DNA from: an uncultured Campylobacter sp. | Lineage (GTDB): Bacteria; Campylobacterota; Campylobacteria; Campylobacterales; Campylobacteraceae | Length of the DNA stretch: 64,000 nt | Assembly: GCF_905373215.1 (NCBI RefSeq) | Contig: NZ_CAJPRT010000004.1 | Span: forward strand, 62,001-126,000 | Reading direction: 5' to 3' | Shown here: one piece after another, positions 8,688 to 19,054 of the stretch | Numbering within the stretch: the stretch's first letter is position 1 | Layout: every line of letters begins with the position of its first letter | Made by a program: the position numbers and the translations under genes | The notes under the pieces: generated by a model | Databases searched by the model: none | Told to the model about the DNA's origin: nothing | Seen by the model: the letters and a program-made list of their open reading frames with translations, nothing else

Positions 8688-9101
8688 ATGCAGCAAACGC
8701 TTTCTATTATTAAGCCTGATGCCGTTAAAAAAGGCGTTATCGGCAAAATTATCGATCGTTTCGAAAGCCACGGACTAAGAATCGCAGCGGCTAAAAAATT
8801 ATGCCTAAGCACCGAAGATGCGGGTAAATTTTATGAAATTCACAAGGATCGCCCTTTTTATAAGGATCTGATTGAGTTTATGACTAGTGGCCCGGTGGTC
8901 GTAATGGTGCTTGAAGGCGACGATGCCGTAGCTAAAAATCGTGCGCTAATGGGCGCTACCGATCCGAAAAAAGCCGATAAAGGCACGATCAGAGCGGACT
9001 TTGCGGACAGTATCGACGCTAACGCCGTTCACGGCAGCGATAGCCTAGAAAACGCAAAAACCGAGATCGCATTTTTCTTTGCAAAAAGAGAAATTTGCTA
9101 A
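8688..9101 (+). CDS. ndk: Nucleoside diphosphate kinase
   Basis: A 137-aa enzyme that moves the gamma-phosphate of ATP to NDPs. It starts [15 protein letters not shown], and the active-site phosphohistidine is H115 in NAVHGSDS. The length is standard. AAGGAG precedes the ATG. It leads a cluster (yceD, rpmF, plsX, fabH) found in the same order in other Campylobacter. Confidence 0.97.
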   Translation: MQQTLSIIKPDAVKKGVIGKIIDRFESHGLRIAAAKKLCLSTEDAGKFYEIHKDRPFYKDLIEFMTSGPVVVMVLEGDDAVAKNRALMGATDPKKADKGTIRADFADSIDANAVHGSDSLENAKTEIAFFFAKREIC

Positions 9102-9110
9102 GAGTGCCGC

Positions 9111-9464
9111 GTGAAGATCGCTTTTGCTAAAATTTCCGCATCGCCCGTGCCGTTTGAAATTTCGAGGGACGGACTTAAGCTTAGCGGAAATTTAAAACGA
9201 AAGGACTCTAAGTTTGTAGAGTGCAAGGGCGAAATTAAAGGCAAAATTCCATACATTTGCGACCGCTGCGGCAAAGAATTTGATCTTGACGTAAACGAGA
9301 GCGTAAATTTGCTTTTAAGCGAAGGCGTTTTTAACGACGAAAGGCACGAAAGCTTGGATGTTATGGAGTTTTTCGGCACCGAAGTTGATCTGGATGAAAT
9401 TTTAAGAAGCGAAACGGAAGCTTTTAAAAGCGACTATTTTTATTGCGAAGAATGCAAGAACTAA
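9111..9464 (+). CDS. DUF177/YceD family protein
   Basis: A 117-aa protein starting at GTG (9111), nine bases after ndk. It contains CDRCGKEF and a terminal YCEECKN, two Cys pairs that could bind a metal. DUF177/YceD genes are nearly always immediately upstream of rpmF. The plant relative is involved in 23S rRNA processing, so a role in rRNA or ribosome maturation is likely, but it is not shown here. Confidence 0.85.
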   Translation: MKIAFAKISASPVPFEISRDGLKLSGNLKRKDSKFVECKGEIKGKIPYICDRCGKEFDLDVNESVNLLLSEGVFNDERHESLDVMEFFGTEVDLDEILRSETEAFKSDYFYCEECKN

Positions 9465-9482
9465 ATTTATAAAGGAGAAAAA

Positions 9483-9629
9483 ATGGCAGTTCCAAAGCGA
9501 AGAGTTAGTAAAACTCGTGCGGCGAAAAGACGCACTCACTACAAAGTGACCCTTCCGATCCCCGTCAAAGATAAAGACGGAAGCTGGAAAATTCCGCATA
9601 GAATAAACAAAACTACGGGCGAATATTAA
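9483..9629 (+). CDS. rpmF: 50S ribosomal protein L32
   Basis: A 48-aa basic protein beginning [20 protein letters not shown], the recognisable L32 N-terminus. The ATG at 9483 is preceded by AAAGGAG. It sits between yceD and plsX, its usual place. The Cys residues of zinc-binding L32 forms are absent, so this is the zinc-free type. Confidence 0.96.
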   Translation: MAVPKRRVSKTRAAKRRTHYKVTLPIPVKDKDGSWKIPHRINKTTGEY

Positions 9630-9633
9630 TCCG

Positions 9634-10632
9634 ATGATTTCCGTTGCTATAGACGCGATGGGCGGTGATTTCGGCTGCGAGCCGATAATAAACGGAGTCG
9701 TAGATGCGCTGCGAGAGCGTAAATTTAATGCGTTTTTGGTAGGCGACGAAGCGCAAATCAAGCCTTTTATTCCACAAGATCAAGGCTTTGAGAAATATAT
9801 CACTTACGTAGCTGCAAGCGAAGTTTTCGAGATGAAAGAGGGCGCAACCGACGCTCTCAAACGCAAAGAGAGTAGCATCTTTAAAGCGGTCGATCTAGTA
9901 AAAGACGGCACTTGCAAAGCCGTGGTATCGGCAGGACATAGCGGCGCTACGATGAGCCTTGCTACGCTTCGCATAGGAAGGCTCAAAGGTATCTTGCGCC
10001 CGGCGATTGCTACGCTGATGCCAAATTCCATAGGTGGTCGCACGCTTGTGCTAGATGTGGGCGCTTATGTGGATTGTAAGCCTGAGAATTTGTTTCAATT
10101 CGCGATTATGGGCGAAGCATACGCCAAGGAGATTATGGGCCTAAACGCACCACGCATCGGCTTATTATCCAACGGCGAGGAGGATAGTAAAGGCAACGAA
10201 GTAACAAAAGAAACCTTTCATATGCTTAAGAAGATGCAAAATTTTATCGGAAATGTCGAAGGCAATCAAATTTTTGATGGCTCGGTAGACGTGGTCGTGT
10301 GCGACGGATTTATCGGCAACATTATGCTAAAATCCAGCGAAGGCGTCGCGAGCGCTATCGGCAAACTTATTAAAAACGAAACTAAAAAATCTCCGATCGC
10401 CATCGCAGGATCTATCTTGATGAAGCGCGTTTTTAAAATTATCAAGAAAAGCACAGATTACGATGAATACGGCGGTGCGCCGCTTTTAGGCGTCAAAGAA
10501 TGCGTCATCATAAGCCACGGCAAAAGCACTCCGAAAGCCGTTAAAAATGCGATCTTTCAGGCGCTTAAATTTGCAGATTCCAAAATCAACTCTGCGATAG
10601 AAAGCGAAATTTCTTCAAACGAGCAAAAATGA
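9634..10632 (+). CDS. plsX: Phosphate acyltransferase
   Basis: A 332-aa peripheral enzyme that converts acyl-ACP to acyl-phosphate for phospholipid synthesis, working with PlsY (encoded at 15914). The N-terminal [10 protein letters not shown] motif and the interior [12 protein letters not shown] and [17 protein letters not shown] segments are diagnostic. The ATG is four bases after rpmF, and the gene overlaps fabH by four bases (ATGA). Confidence 0.97.
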   Translation: MISVAIDAMGGDFGCEPIINGVVDALRERKFNAFLVGDEAQIKPFIPQDQGFEKYITYVAASEVFEMKEGATDALKRKESSIFKAVDLVKDGTCKAVVSAGHSGATMSLATLRIGRLKGILRPAIATLMPNSIGGRTLVLDVGAYVDCKPENLFQFAIMGEAYAKEIMGLNAPRIGLLSNGEEDSKGNEVTKETFHMLKKMQNFIGNVEGNQIFDGSVDVVVCDGFIGNIMLKSSEGVASAIGKLIKNETKKSPIAIAGSILMKRVFKIIKKSTDYDEYGGAPLLGVKECVIISHGKSTPKAVKNAIFQALKFADSKINSAIESEISSNEQK

Positions 10633-11627
10633 AAAAAGCCTCGATGATCTCGATCGCAGCATACACACCGAGCCAAATTTTAACTAATTTCGATCTTGAA
10701 AAAATGGTTGAAACGACTGATGAATGGATTGTCAAGCGAACAGGCATTCATGAGCGCCGCATCGCAAAAGGCGAAACCACTAGCGATCTAGGCGCGAAAG
10801 CGGCGTTAAAGGCGATCGAGCGTAGCGGTTTGCAAAAAAACGAGATCGATGCGATAATCTGCGCCACGATCTCACCCGATTATTTCTGTATGCCCTCGAC
10901 CGCGTGCGTCATCGCGGATAAACTGGGTTTGAACTTCGGCATCACGGCGTTTGATATAAATGCTGCTTGTACGGGTTTCATCTATCTTTTGGAGCTCGCA
11001 AAATCCCTCATCGAAAGCGGTGCTAAAAAACACGTGTTGATAATCGGCACGGAAAAGCTAAGCTCGATAGTCGATTGGAGCGACCGCGCTACGTGCATAC
11101 TCTTCGGCGACGGCGCAGGCGCTGCGGTTATCGCGGCGCATGACGATAACGAAATCATCGACATTCATACCGCTAGCGACGGCAGCAAGGGCGATCTTCT
11201 CATCACCGCAGCCCCGGGTAGCGTCAATCCACTCAGCCAAAAAATCATCGACGAAAAGCTGGGCTTCATGCAGATGGCCGGGCGCGAGGTCTTTAAAATC
11301 GCGGTACCGACGCTTAGTAACGACGTCGTGGAGATTTTGGCGAAAAATAAAATTTTGCCCGAGCAGGTTGATCTTTTCATCCCGCATCAGGCAAATTTAC
11401 GCATCATCGAGGCGGTTAAGGCGAGACTAGAATTTAGCGACGAGCAGTGCGTGCTTACGATCGGTAAATACGGTAACACGAGCTCGGCGTCGATCCCGAT
11501 GGCGATAAATGACGCTTACGAGAGCGGCAGGCTCAAAAACGGCTCGCTTATGCTTTTAGATGCGTTCGGCGGCGGCTTTACGTGGGGTAGCGCGCTTTTG
11601 AAATTCGGCGGTAAGAGCATAAACTAG
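10629..11627 (+). CDS. fabH: 3-oxoacyl-[ACP] synthase III
   Basis: A 332-aa ketoacyl-ACP synthase that starts fatty-acid elongation by condensing acetyl-CoA with malonyl-ACP. The catalytic Cys is C114 in NAACTGF, the His is in PHQANLRI and the Asn is in [10 protein letters not shown]. Length and motif order are standard. It is the last gene of the ndk operon. No clear terminator was seen directly after it. Confidence 0.97.
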   Translation: MKKASMISIAAYTPSQILTNFDLEKMVETTDEWIVKRTGIHERRIAKGETTSDLGAKAALKAIERSGLQKNEIDAIICATISPDYFCMPSTACVIADKLGLNFGITAFDINAACTGFIYLLELAKSLIESGAKKHVLIIGTEKLSSIVDWSDRATCILFGDGAGAAVIAAHDDNEIIDIHTASDGSKGDLLITAAPGSVNPLSQKIIDEKLGFMQMAGREVFKIAVPTLSNDVVEILAKNKILPEQVDLFIPHQANLRIIEAVKARLEFSDEQCVLTIGKYGNTSSASIPMAINDAYESGRLKNGSLMLLDAFGGGFTWGSALLKFGGKSIN

Positions 11628-12591
11628 CATTTTTTAAATTTCATTGATCTTTAAATTTCGCCATATTTAAGAGTTAAATTCCAAGCTTATTTACAAAATT
11701 AATTTCAAATTTATATTTATTCCGAGTTAGGTTTCAAAATTGTAAAATGAAGCATTTGCGATTGAAAGCATATTATAATCTTGAGCAGTTTGCATATCGG
11801 CTTCTGCGTGAGATAGTAAAACGACGTTAGTCTTAGGTCTGCTGCTTTTTGGCGGCGGGCTTTTAGAATATAAAAGAAATCAAATATGCGATAGCCTAAA
11901 TGGGTGTTAATCTCAGCCGATTCTGCATTAACGGCTTTTAATTAGCTGCAAAGCTGGGCAAGTATTTTTACGGCGGCGTATGGTGGATCTTTTGAGCGAC
12001 CTACACATAGGCTGTAGAATAAAATTCAAATACCAAAACGCTCACAACAGTAAGCATCAAATTGCCTTAGATTTGAAATTTAGCATAAACGCTAGTAAAT
12101 TTAATCAAATACCACAAACGGGGCGATAAAGGATGCCATGCCATGAGTGCAGAGGCGTCGTATCTAATATTGGTTTCGTTTGCCCTCTACAGCTATCCCT
12201 CGTTATACAATATACTCTAAAAAAGAGATAGGAAATTAGTTATCTCTATATAGATAGCGGCAAGCCGGAAGGTGCGGTCGCGTCAGCTGCAGACTGAAGC
12301 GGTCAATGCGTTTAGTTTTTAGTGTGAAAACTACAGCGATTTATAGGTTTGATGATATGCCTAGCTCAATGCCATTGTAAGCATTGGGAAATTTTGCACG
12401 AAATATCATCTCACAGTTACGGACGACAGGTATTAAAGCATATTATCAAGGCAATTTTTTATAAATTTTAAGTTCAAATTCCATTCGGATAAAATTTAGA
12501 TTTATTTTTCAGAAAGCGATCTAAAATTATTTAAAATTCTTCCGCTAGCTTGGACTATCTAGCGTCTTGCTCGTGTGTCCGGTTTAAAATT
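11628..12591. other. About 960-bp ORF desert, possibly decayed coding sequence
   Basis: No ORF of useful length on either strand. Short stretches look protein-like: around 11950-11980 a plus-strand frame reads like a membrane segment (YFYGGVWW), and around 12133-12190 another has CxxC spacing. Each is soon interrupted by stops, so degraded genes are possible but unproven. TATACAAT recurs near 12203-12210. Confidence 0.3.
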
Positions 12592-13515
12592 TTAAATAAC
12601 GTAAAATCCCAAATTCTCGTGCTTAAGGATAATTTTTCTGATCTCTTTTAGTAAGCTGAGCGAGGCTTCGATTTCGACGCGGCGAGTGCTGACACTCTCG
12701 ACGTTTGCGCCCACGCTCACCCCTTTTGCGAGGGCGTATTTATAGATGAAATCAAACATCTCTGCGCACAGTGCTGTTGAACTTTGCAAGATATCGACGC
12801 TGCTTTGCAGTCGCTGCTGCAGAAAATCTGGCACCGAGATGCCAAGCCATTTCATAAACTCAAGCGTCTTTAGGCTACCGCACGGCGTAAAAGTAAAGAT
12901 TATCGGCACCTTTTTGCACTCCAAAGCGGCGTAATCGTCGATGAAATCTTTGGCATTTTGCACATTATAAACCGCCTGAGTGATAAAAAATTCGCACCCG
13001 TCCGCAGTCTTCTCCGCGATTTTTAGGTGCTCGTCGTGGCTCTTTTCATGGCGCTCGGGTATGCAGATGCCGCCTAGGCAAAGATGCGGCGCCACGAGTT
13101 GCTTGAGCTCATAGGCGCGGCTTAGATGCAGTTTGCATTCTTCGTTTTTAGAGCTCACCCCCACGAAAACGCTCAGTCCGCTTGCAGCATGCCTTAGAAT
13201 CTCGCAAAATTCCGCTTCATCGTATTTGCCTACCGCGCGGTAGATGATCGCTTCTTTATCGGTGTGTAGATACTGCGTGTAATAGCGCGCAGGATCGATC
13301 GTATGCACAAAAGGGAAGGTCCGCTCATCTTTCGTGCGCGCACTTTCGTCTTGTAGATCGTAGATGACGATGCCGTCGCATTCACATTCGCTTAGGCGCT
13401 GCGACCACGCCGTACCTAGGCGCTCGAGCTCGCCTTGAGAGGACGTGATTTTAGGCGGAACGATGCCATAGAGCAAAATTCCGCTTTTTCCGTTTCTAAT
13501 TTTTTCTTTTAACAC
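12592..13515 (-). CDS. Methylenetetrahydrofolate reductase-like protein
   Basis: A 307-aa protein of the MTHFR (MetF) fold. The GGICIPERH segment followed by DGCEFFITQAVYN is the clearest family mark, and the N-terminal SGILLYGIVPPK resembles the usual EhxPP region in altered form. It probably binds FAD and folate, but the divergent N-terminus leaves the exact reaction open. The start is GTG at 13515 with AAGGAA 7 nt before it. It is divergent from the HerA-type ATPase gene with a 94-bp shared promoter region. Confidence 0.65.
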   Translation of the reverse strand: MLKEKIRNGKSGILLYGIVPPKITSSQGELERLGTAWSQRLSECECDGIVIYDLQDESARTKDERTFPFVHTIDPARYYTQYLHTDKEAIIYRAVGKYDEAEFCEILRHAASGLSVFVGVSSKNEECKLHLSRAYELKQLVAPHLCLGGICIPERHEKSHDEHLKIAEKTADGCEFFITQAVYNVQNAKDFIDDYAALECKKVPIIFTFTPCGSLKTLEFMKWLGISVPDFLQQRLQSSVDILQSSTALCAEMFDFIYKYALAKGVSVGANVESVSTRRVEIEASLSLLKEIRKIILKHENLGFYVI

Positions 13516-13573
13516 TTACCGTTCCTTGATTTTTCGCACATTTTAGCAAATTTAAATTTAAAAATTTAAATGA

Positions 13574-13579
13574 TATAAT
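13574..13579 (+). promoter_or_regulatory. -10 box of the HerA-like ATPase operon
   Basis: Consensus TATAAT, 30 nt upstream of the ATG at 13610, in an AT-rich run. It should drive the ATPase, plsY and folB genes. Confidence 0.55.
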
Positions 13580-13609
13580 GCCGCGCAAATTGCAAATTTA
13601 AGGAACGTA

Positions 13610-15901
13610 ATGAAAACGCTTCAAGAAAATTTAAAGCTTTTTTATCTGGGGCTCGAAAACAGCGAGCCGTTTTTGTATAAAAACAAGGATCTGACGACTC
13701 ACGCGCTTATCATCGGAATGACCGGCAGCGGCAAAACGGGTCTTGGCATCACGCTGCTAGAGGAAGCCGCGATCGATAATATCCCATCCATCATCATCGA
13801 TCCAAAGGGCGATCTAACAAATTTAGCTCTTACTTTTCCGCAGATGAGGGCTGAGGATTTTGAGCCCTATATCGACGAGGCCGAGGCGCAAAACAAAGGC
13901 CTTAGCGTGCGCGAGTATGCCGAGCAGACCGCAAATACCTGGCGCGAGGGGATCGAGGGCTCGTATCAAGACCTGGCGCGAGTACAGCTTTTAAAAAACA
14001 GCGCCGATTTTAGAATTTATACGCCCAAATCAAGCGCGGGTCTTGGCGTTAGCCTACTAAGCGACTTTGAAGCGCCGAAGGGCTTAAACGAAGAGGATCT
14101 GAATAATTACATCGGCGGCATCGCCACTAGCGTGCTAAGCCTGGCAGGAATCGGCAGCGATAATCTCAGCTCGCCGGAATTTTTACTAATCAGCCAAATT
14201 CTGTCTTATCATTTCGGTAGGGGCGAGGGGGTGAGCGTGGTGGATCTCATCACACAGATCAGCAATCCACCTTTCGATAAGATCGGCGTTTTCGATGTTA
14301 ATACCTTCTTTCCGAGCGATAAGCGAATGGCGCTTGCAATGAAGATTAACGCGCTCATCGCAAGCCCGAGTTTTAAACTTTGGTGCGAGGGCGAGCGGCT
14401 AAATATCGCCAAGATGCTATTTGACGAGAACGGCAGGGCGAGGGCGAATATATTTTCCATCGCGCATCTAAACGACGATGAGAGGATGTTTTTCGTCACG
14501 CTGCTTTTAGGCGAGATGATCAAATGGATGCGCATCACTAGCGGCACCAGCTCGCTGCGCGCAGTGCTTTATATGGATGAAATTTACGGCTTCTTCCCGC
14601 CAAACGGTAATCCGCCGAGCAAAACCCCGATGCTTACGCTGCTAAAGCAGGCTCGCGCATTCGGTCTTGGCTGCGTATTATCGACGCAAAACCCGGTCGA
14701 TCTCGATTACAAGGGGCTTAGCAACATCGGTACGTGGTTCATCGGGCGCTTGCAAACCGCGCAGGATAAAGAGCGCGTCATCAGCGGTCTAAGCGGTATC
14801 GGCTCAAATCCGATCGACAAAAGCGTGCTTATGGAGAAAATTTCAAACCTTAAAAAGCGAAATTTTTTGGTAAAAAACATCAACGAGGACGTGCTGCGGG
14901 TAATCGAGACGCGCTTTGCGCTAAGCTATTTAAAGGGCCCTTTAAGCAACGAGCAAATTTCAAATTTAATGAAAGACAAAAAGGCTGAAATTTCGTCCGT
15001 GTCGGGCGCCGCGCAAGGCGTCAAATCCGTCGGCGCCGCCAAACCGGTAGTTTCTGCTGAAATTTCGCAGCTTTACAGCTACGGCGCGAGCCTTGAGCTA
15101 AGCCCGTATCTGTACGCAAGCGCAAAGATGCGATTTTGCGACAAGGGAGTCGATTTTACGCAGCAGCACTCCTTTTTGCTATCGCTTTCGGACGCAAGCG
15201 AAATAGATTGGAATGAAGCAAGCACGCGAGAAGTTGCAAATTTAAGCGGACAGGAGCAGGCAGGCTCGCTCTACGGCGCGCTTCCTAGCTTTATCGCGGG
15301 AGCAAAAAATTTAAACGCTCAGCTTAAAAGCTTTAAGGAGTGGCTCTACCGCAACGAAAAGTTAGAACTTTTTAGCGCGCTTGATCTGCTCTCAAAACCG
15401 GGCGAGAGCAAGGAGGAATTTTTCGTGCGCCTAGGCGATAAGGCGAACGAAATTTTAGAAGCCAAAACCGACGAGATCGCGGCTAAATTTGAAAAGGAAA
15501 AGGCGCGCCTTGAGGATAAAATTTCGCGCGCTAGCGAAAAATATGAGAAGGAAAAGGGCGACGTGCTAAGTCGCGGGGTGGATGCGGCGCTAAACATAGG
15601 CGGAGCGATCTTAGGCGCGTTTTTAGGCCGCTCGCGCAGCGCTAGCAATATCTCTAAAGCGATCAGCGGCGCAAAGAGCGCGCATAAAATTTTAAACGAA
15701 CGAAGCGAAGCCAAAAATGCCGAAAATAGCCTAAGCGCGCTACAAGAGGAGCTGGAGGTGCTTACGCAGAAATTTGAGGCTGAAGTGGACGCGCTAAAAC
15801 AGAGCCTGGATCTAAAAAATATTAAACTCGAAACGAAAGAAATTTCGCCGAAGAAAACCGACATCTACGACGAGAAAATTTCGCTGCTTTGGAAGAGCTA
15901 A
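13610..15901 (+). CDS. HerA/FtsK-type P-loop ATPase (DUF853-like)
   Basis: A 763-aa ATP-binding protein. Walker A GMTGSGKT is at residues 36-43 and a Walker B-like VLYMDEIYGF is near residue 320. The KARAFGLGC and STQNPVDLDYKGLSNIGTW region is typical of the HerA helicase C-terminal/DUF853 family. The C-terminal third is highly charged with long coiled coils on either side of a small Gly/Ala-rich hydrophobic segment (about 660-685), so it may bind membrane or multimerise. The precise role is unknown; DNA translocation is the family expectation. Confidence 0.8.
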   Translation: MKTLQENLKLFYLGLENSEPFLYKNKDLTTHALIIGMTGSGKTGLGITLLEEAAIDNIPSIIIDPKGDLTNLALTFPQMRAEDFEPYIDEAEAQNKGLSVREYAEQTANTWREGIEGSYQDLARVQLLKNSADFRIYTPKSSAGLGVSLLSDFEAPKGLNEEDLNNYIGGIATSVLSLAGIGSDNLSSPEFLLISQILSYHFGRGEGVSVVDLITQISNPPFDKIGVFDVNTFFPSDKRMALAMKINALIASPSFKLWCEGERLNIAKMLFDENGRARANIFSIAHLNDDERMFFVTLLLGEMIKWMRITSGTSSLRAVLYMDEIYGFFPPNGNPPSKTPMLTLLKQARAFGLGCVLSTQNPVDLDYKGLSNIGTWFIGRLQTAQDKERVISGLSGIGSNPIDKSVLMEKISNLKKRNFLVKNINEDVLRVIETRFALSYLKGPLSNEQISNLMKDKKAEISSVSGAAQGVKSVGAAKPVVSAEISQLYSYGASLELSPYLYASAKMRFCDKGVDFTQQHSFLLSLSDASEIDWNEASTREVANLSGQEQAGSLYGALPSFIAGAKNLNAQLKSFKEWLYRNEKLELFSALDLLSKPGESKEEFFVRLGDKANEILEAKTDEIAAKFEKEKARLEDKISRASEKYEKEKGDVLSRGVDAALNIGGAILGAFLGRSRSASNISKAISGAKSAHKILNERSEAKNAENSLSALQEELEVLTQKFEAEVDALKQSLDLKNIKLETKEISPKKTDIYDEKISLLWKS

Positions 15902-15913
15902 AGGGAGAATTTT

Positions 15914-16657
15914 ATGGATAAACTTAGTGAAATTTTAAATATCATATACGCCGCGCTTTGCGATCCGAACTCTAAATATTTTCTAGGAGATGAGCATGGA
16001 ATTCTAGGAAGCGGAATTCTTGGAATTTTATATAGGACATTTAAGGCGCCAGATTTTTGGTGCTACTTTGCTGCGTATCTGATCGCTGCGATCCCCTTTG
16101 GGCTTTTGATCGGCAGATACCTAGGCGGCGTGGATATCAAAAGCGAAGGCAGCGGCTCCATAGGCGCTACCAACGTCCTTCGCGTCTTAAAAACTCGCGA
16201 TCCGCAAAAAGCAAAAAAGCTCGCGATCCTCACGGTTGCCTGCGATGCGCTAAAGGGCGTCCTGCCGATACTGATCGCGCGGGCTTTGGGCTTTGATGAA
16301 AACGTGTTATGGAGCATGGCGGTCTTTGCGGTGCTTGGGCATTGCTTTAGCCCGTATCTGAAATTTAACGGCGGTAAGGGCATTGCGACGGGAGCCGGCG
16401 TGCTTGCTTGCTTTATTCCTATCGAGCTTATCATCGCGCTTGCGGTTTGGTTTGTAGTCGGCAAGACTGTTAAAATTTCATCCGTAGCCTCGCTTGCAGC
16501 GGCGCTTGCGCTAGTTATCGCTAGCTACGTGATCCATCCGCAGATGCCAGCGATCAACACTCATGCGCCGATCTTTCTGATAGTTTTCATCGTATTTTAC
16601 AAACATGCGCCGAATATCGCCAGGCTACTTAAGGGCGAGGAAAAGCGCGTAGTATGA
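15914..16657 (+). CDS. plsY: Glycerol-3-phosphate acyltransferase PlsY
   Basis: A 247-aa membrane acyltransferase that uses acyl-phosphate from PlsX to make lysophosphatidate. Conserved motifs are SEGSGSIGATNVLR, CDALKG and FNGGKGIATGAGV. The family usually has about 200 aa. Here about 45 extra N-terminal residues (with the repeated GILGSGILGIL) precede the normal first helix. The upstream ATG has a good ribosome site (GGGAG), so the extension is probably translated. It ends in a 4-bp ATGA overlap with folB. Confidence 0.93.
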   Translation: MDKLSEILNIIYAALCDPNSKYFLGDEHGILGSGILGILYRTFKAPDFWCYFAAYLIAAIPFGLLIGRYLGGVDIKSEGSGSIGATNVLRVLKTRDPQKAKKLAILTVACDALKGVLPILIARALGFDENVLWSMAVFAVLGHCFSPYLKFNGGKGIATGAGVLACFIPIELIIALAVWFVVGKTVKISSVASLAAALALVIASYVIHPQMPAINTHAPIFLIVFIVFYKHAPNIARLLKGEEKRVV

Positions 16658-16971
16658 TTAAAATTTTAATCGAAAAGCTGGAATTTGGTGTGATAATCGG
16701 GACGCTGGATTTTGAGCGCAAGCGCGAGCAGCGCGTGTGGGTGTGGGCGAAGCTCGGGGCGGAGGAGTTTATCGATTACGCGCGGGTTTGCGAATATATC
16801 AAAGCGGAGTTCCGCGAGAAAAAATTTCGCCTCGTGGAGGATGCGCTAAGATACTTCGCGCAGGAGTTTCACTCAAAATTTCGCTCGATGGATTATTTTT
16901 ATATGAAAATTTTAAAACCTGAAATTTTGCAAGATGCGAGCGTCGGCGCGGAAATAGAGATAAAATTTTAA
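16654..16971 (+). CDS. folB: Dihydroneopterin aldolase
   Basis: A 105-aa enzyme of folate synthesis that cleaves dihydroneopterin. The N-terminus IEKLEFGVIIGTLDFERKREQRVWV follows the FolB pattern, and the later YARVCEYIKAEFREKKFRLVEDAL matches its Glu-rich core. It overlaps plsY by four bases, the same arrangement as in other Campylobacter. Confidence 0.85.
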   Translation: MIKILIEKLEFGVIIGTLDFERKREQRVWVWAKLGAEEFIDYARVCEYIKAEFREKKFRLVEDALRYFAQEFHSKFRSMDYFYMKILKPEILQDASVGAEIEIKF

Positions 16972-17047
16972 AATTTCTTTAAAAAATCTTGAAATTTTGC
17001 TTAAAATATGTTAAAATCGCCGCAAAATTTTAAGGCAAGGAAATTAA

Positions 17048-17719
17048 ATGAGAATTTTAATAGTCGAGGACGAGGTGACTTTAAACAAGACGATAGCGGA
17101 GGGCTTGATGGAGTTTGGCTATCAGACGGATACTTCCGAGAGTTTTAAGGACGCAGAGTATTATATCGGCATTAGAAATTATGATTTGGTGCTAACCGAT
17201 TGGATGCTAGCTGACGGCAACGGCATCGATCTCATCGCATTAGTTAAGCAAAAATCCGCGCGCACCTCTGTCGTCGTGCTATCTGCAAAAGACGATAAAG
17301 AAAGCGAGATCAAAGCACTTCGCGCGGGCGCGGACGATTTTATCAAAAAACCTTTCGACTTTGACGTTTTAGTAGCGCGCCTTGAGGCTAGACTTCGCTT
17401 CGGCGGCTCAAATATCATCAAAATCGACGATCTTATCATTGATCCTGATGAGGAAAAAATTACTTACTTGGGTCAAGAGATCGAGCTTAAGGGTAAGCCG
17501 TTTGAAGTGCTAACTCACCTGGCGCGCCACAGCGATCAGATCGTAAGCAAAGAGCAGCTATTAGATGCCATCTGGGAGGAGCCTGAGCTCGTTACGCCAA
17601 ACGTCATCGAAGTCGCGATCAATCAAATTCGACAGAAAATGGATAAGCCTCTAAATATCTCTACGATCGAGACCGTTCGCAGACGCGGATATAGATTTTG
17701 CTTTCCACAAAAAGCCTAA
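17048..17719 (+). CDS. OmpR-family response regulator
   Basis: A 223-aa two-component regulator. The receiver domain (1-115) has acidic residues E7/D8, phospho-acceptor D51 (LVLTDWM) and conserved Lys in IKKPFDF. The C-terminal winged helix ends ETVRRRGYRF. It overlaps the following sensor kinase gene, its probable partner. The target genes cannot be told from the sequence. Confidence 0.93.
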   Translation: MRILIVEDEVTLNKTIAEGLMEFGYQTDTSESFKDAEYYIGIRNYDLVLTDWMLADGNGIDLIALVKQKSARTSVVVLSAKDDKESEIKALRAGADDFIKKPFDFDVLVARLEARLRFGGSNIIKIDDLIIDPDEEKITYLGQEIELKGKPFEVLTHLARHSDQIVSKEQLLDAIWEEPELVTPNVIEVAINQIRQKMDKPLNISTIETVRRRGYRFCFPQKA

Positions 17720-19005
17720 GAGTCCGCTTTGTAATACAATTAGCATCCGCTTCGTTGATGCTAATTGTCATTTTTTCGGTAATGCTCTATAATTATATGA
17801 GAATTACCATCTTCGAAACTCCCGTTCAAAATTTAATCCAAAGAGCACAAAAAATCGTAGAAGCCTCCGTGCCGCCTGAGAAAATTTCATCTTTTTTGCA
17901 AAACACGCCGGGCGAATACGAGAGCAAAATCATCGAAAACGAAAGTATCAATAAACCTAAATTTATCGAAAGCTCCGAGGGCGGTAGGAGCTATTTGCAG
18001 CTGCACTATCCCTACGACAAGGATAAAATCTTAAGCATTCGAGCCGACGTGAGCGTCTATGCAAACATCGTAAATCAAATACTCATCGACATCATTTTGG
18101 TAAATTTGACGATGATATTTTTGGTGGTGTTTTACGCGATGTTTCTCTCTCGCATGCTGCTAATGCCGATTAAGCTGATCAGCCAAAGGCTCGCTTCGGT
18201 GGATGAAAAATTTCTAAAGCCGATCGACGGGGCCGAAATCCCGAGCGAATTTAATATGCTTTCAAACAGCATCAACCGACTACTTGAGCGTATCGAGACC
18301 TTCATTTTGTATCAAAAAGAGCTTTTTATCGGTATTGCGCACGAGCTTAAGACCCCGCTTGCGGTTATGAAAACCAAAAACGAAGTCACGCTAATTAAGC
18401 CGCGCGAGAGCGAGAAATATATCGAGGCGCTTAAAAATAACAACGATTCGATCGATAATATGAATAAGATGATCAGTTCGATCCTAGAGATCGGGCGACA
18501 GGAGGGGGCACAGTTCGAAGCGCCCGAGCAGACCGATATGATTGCATATCTACGGGAGCTATGCGTGGGCTTTAAAATTTTAGCGCGTACGGCAGGCAAG
18601 GACTTGACGATGGATCTTAAGCCTGAACAGCTTGAAATTTCGGTGCAGAAAAGCCTCTTTATGCACGTGATTCAAAATTTTATCCAAAACGCCATAAAAT
18701 TTTCTCCCGATGGTGAAAAGGTGTTGATCGAGAGCGAAATTTCGGACGGAAATTTCATCGTGCGGGTCGCAAACAAAGGCGAGCCGCTTAACGAAGAGAT
18801 CGATTATTTTGCTCCTTTTAAGCGCTACGGCGGCAAACCGGGAGCCGGGCTTGGGCTATTTTTAGCCAAAAATGCTGCTCAAGCGATGGGCGCGCAAGTA
18901 GATCTTAAAAACGACAAAGGGCGCTCGCTAATTGTCGCGATTTTCAAACTTCCGCTAAAAAATTTAAGAAATAGCCCGAAATTCCGCTATTTTAAAACAA
19001 AATGA
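17698..19005 (+). CDS. Sensor histidine kinase
   Basis: A 435-aa membrane kinase. The helices at about 11-31 and 128-150 flank a roughly 100-residue periplasmic sensor. An HAMP-like linker is followed by the phospho-acceptor H215 in GIAHELKTP and an ATPase domain with NFIQNAIKFSPDGE and GAGLGLFLAK. The start is TTG at 17698, inside the regulator gene (22-bp overlap). No ATG far enough upstream to encode the first helix was found. The signal is unknown. The pair resembles Campylobacter CprRS-type systems only in general layout. Confidence 0.9.
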   Translation: MLSTKSLRVRFVIQLASASLMLIVIFSVMLYNYMRITIFETPVQNLIQRAQKIVEASVPPEKISSFLQNTPGEYESKIIENESINKPKFIESSEGGRSYLQLHYPYDKDKILSIRADVSVYANIVNQILIDIILVNLTMIFLVVFYAMFLSRMLLMPIKLISQRLASVDEKFLKPIDGAEIPSEFNMLSNSINRLLERIETFILYQKELFIGIAHELKTPLAVMKTKNEVTLIKPRESEKYIEALKNNNDSIDNMNKMISSILEIGRQEGAQFEAPEQTDMIAYLRELCVGFKILARTAGKDLTMDLKPEQLEISVQKSLFMHVIQNFIQNAIKFSPDGEKVLIESEISDGNFIVRVANKGEPLNEEIDYFAPFKRYGGKPGAGLGLFLAKNAAQAMGAQVDLKNDKGRSLIVAIFKLPLKNLRNSPKFRYFKTK

Positions 19006-19010
19006 AGCTT

Positions 19011-19038
19011 TTTATGGTATAAACGCCATAAATTTTTT
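19011..19038 (+). terminator. Intrinsic terminator after the two-component genes
   Basis: TTTATGG (19011-19017) pairs with CCATAAA (19026-19032) across an 8-nt loop and is followed by six Ts. It lies between the kinase stop and the ferredoxin ATG. Confidence 0.65.
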
Positions 19039-19054
19039 CGTAAGGTAAAATCAT

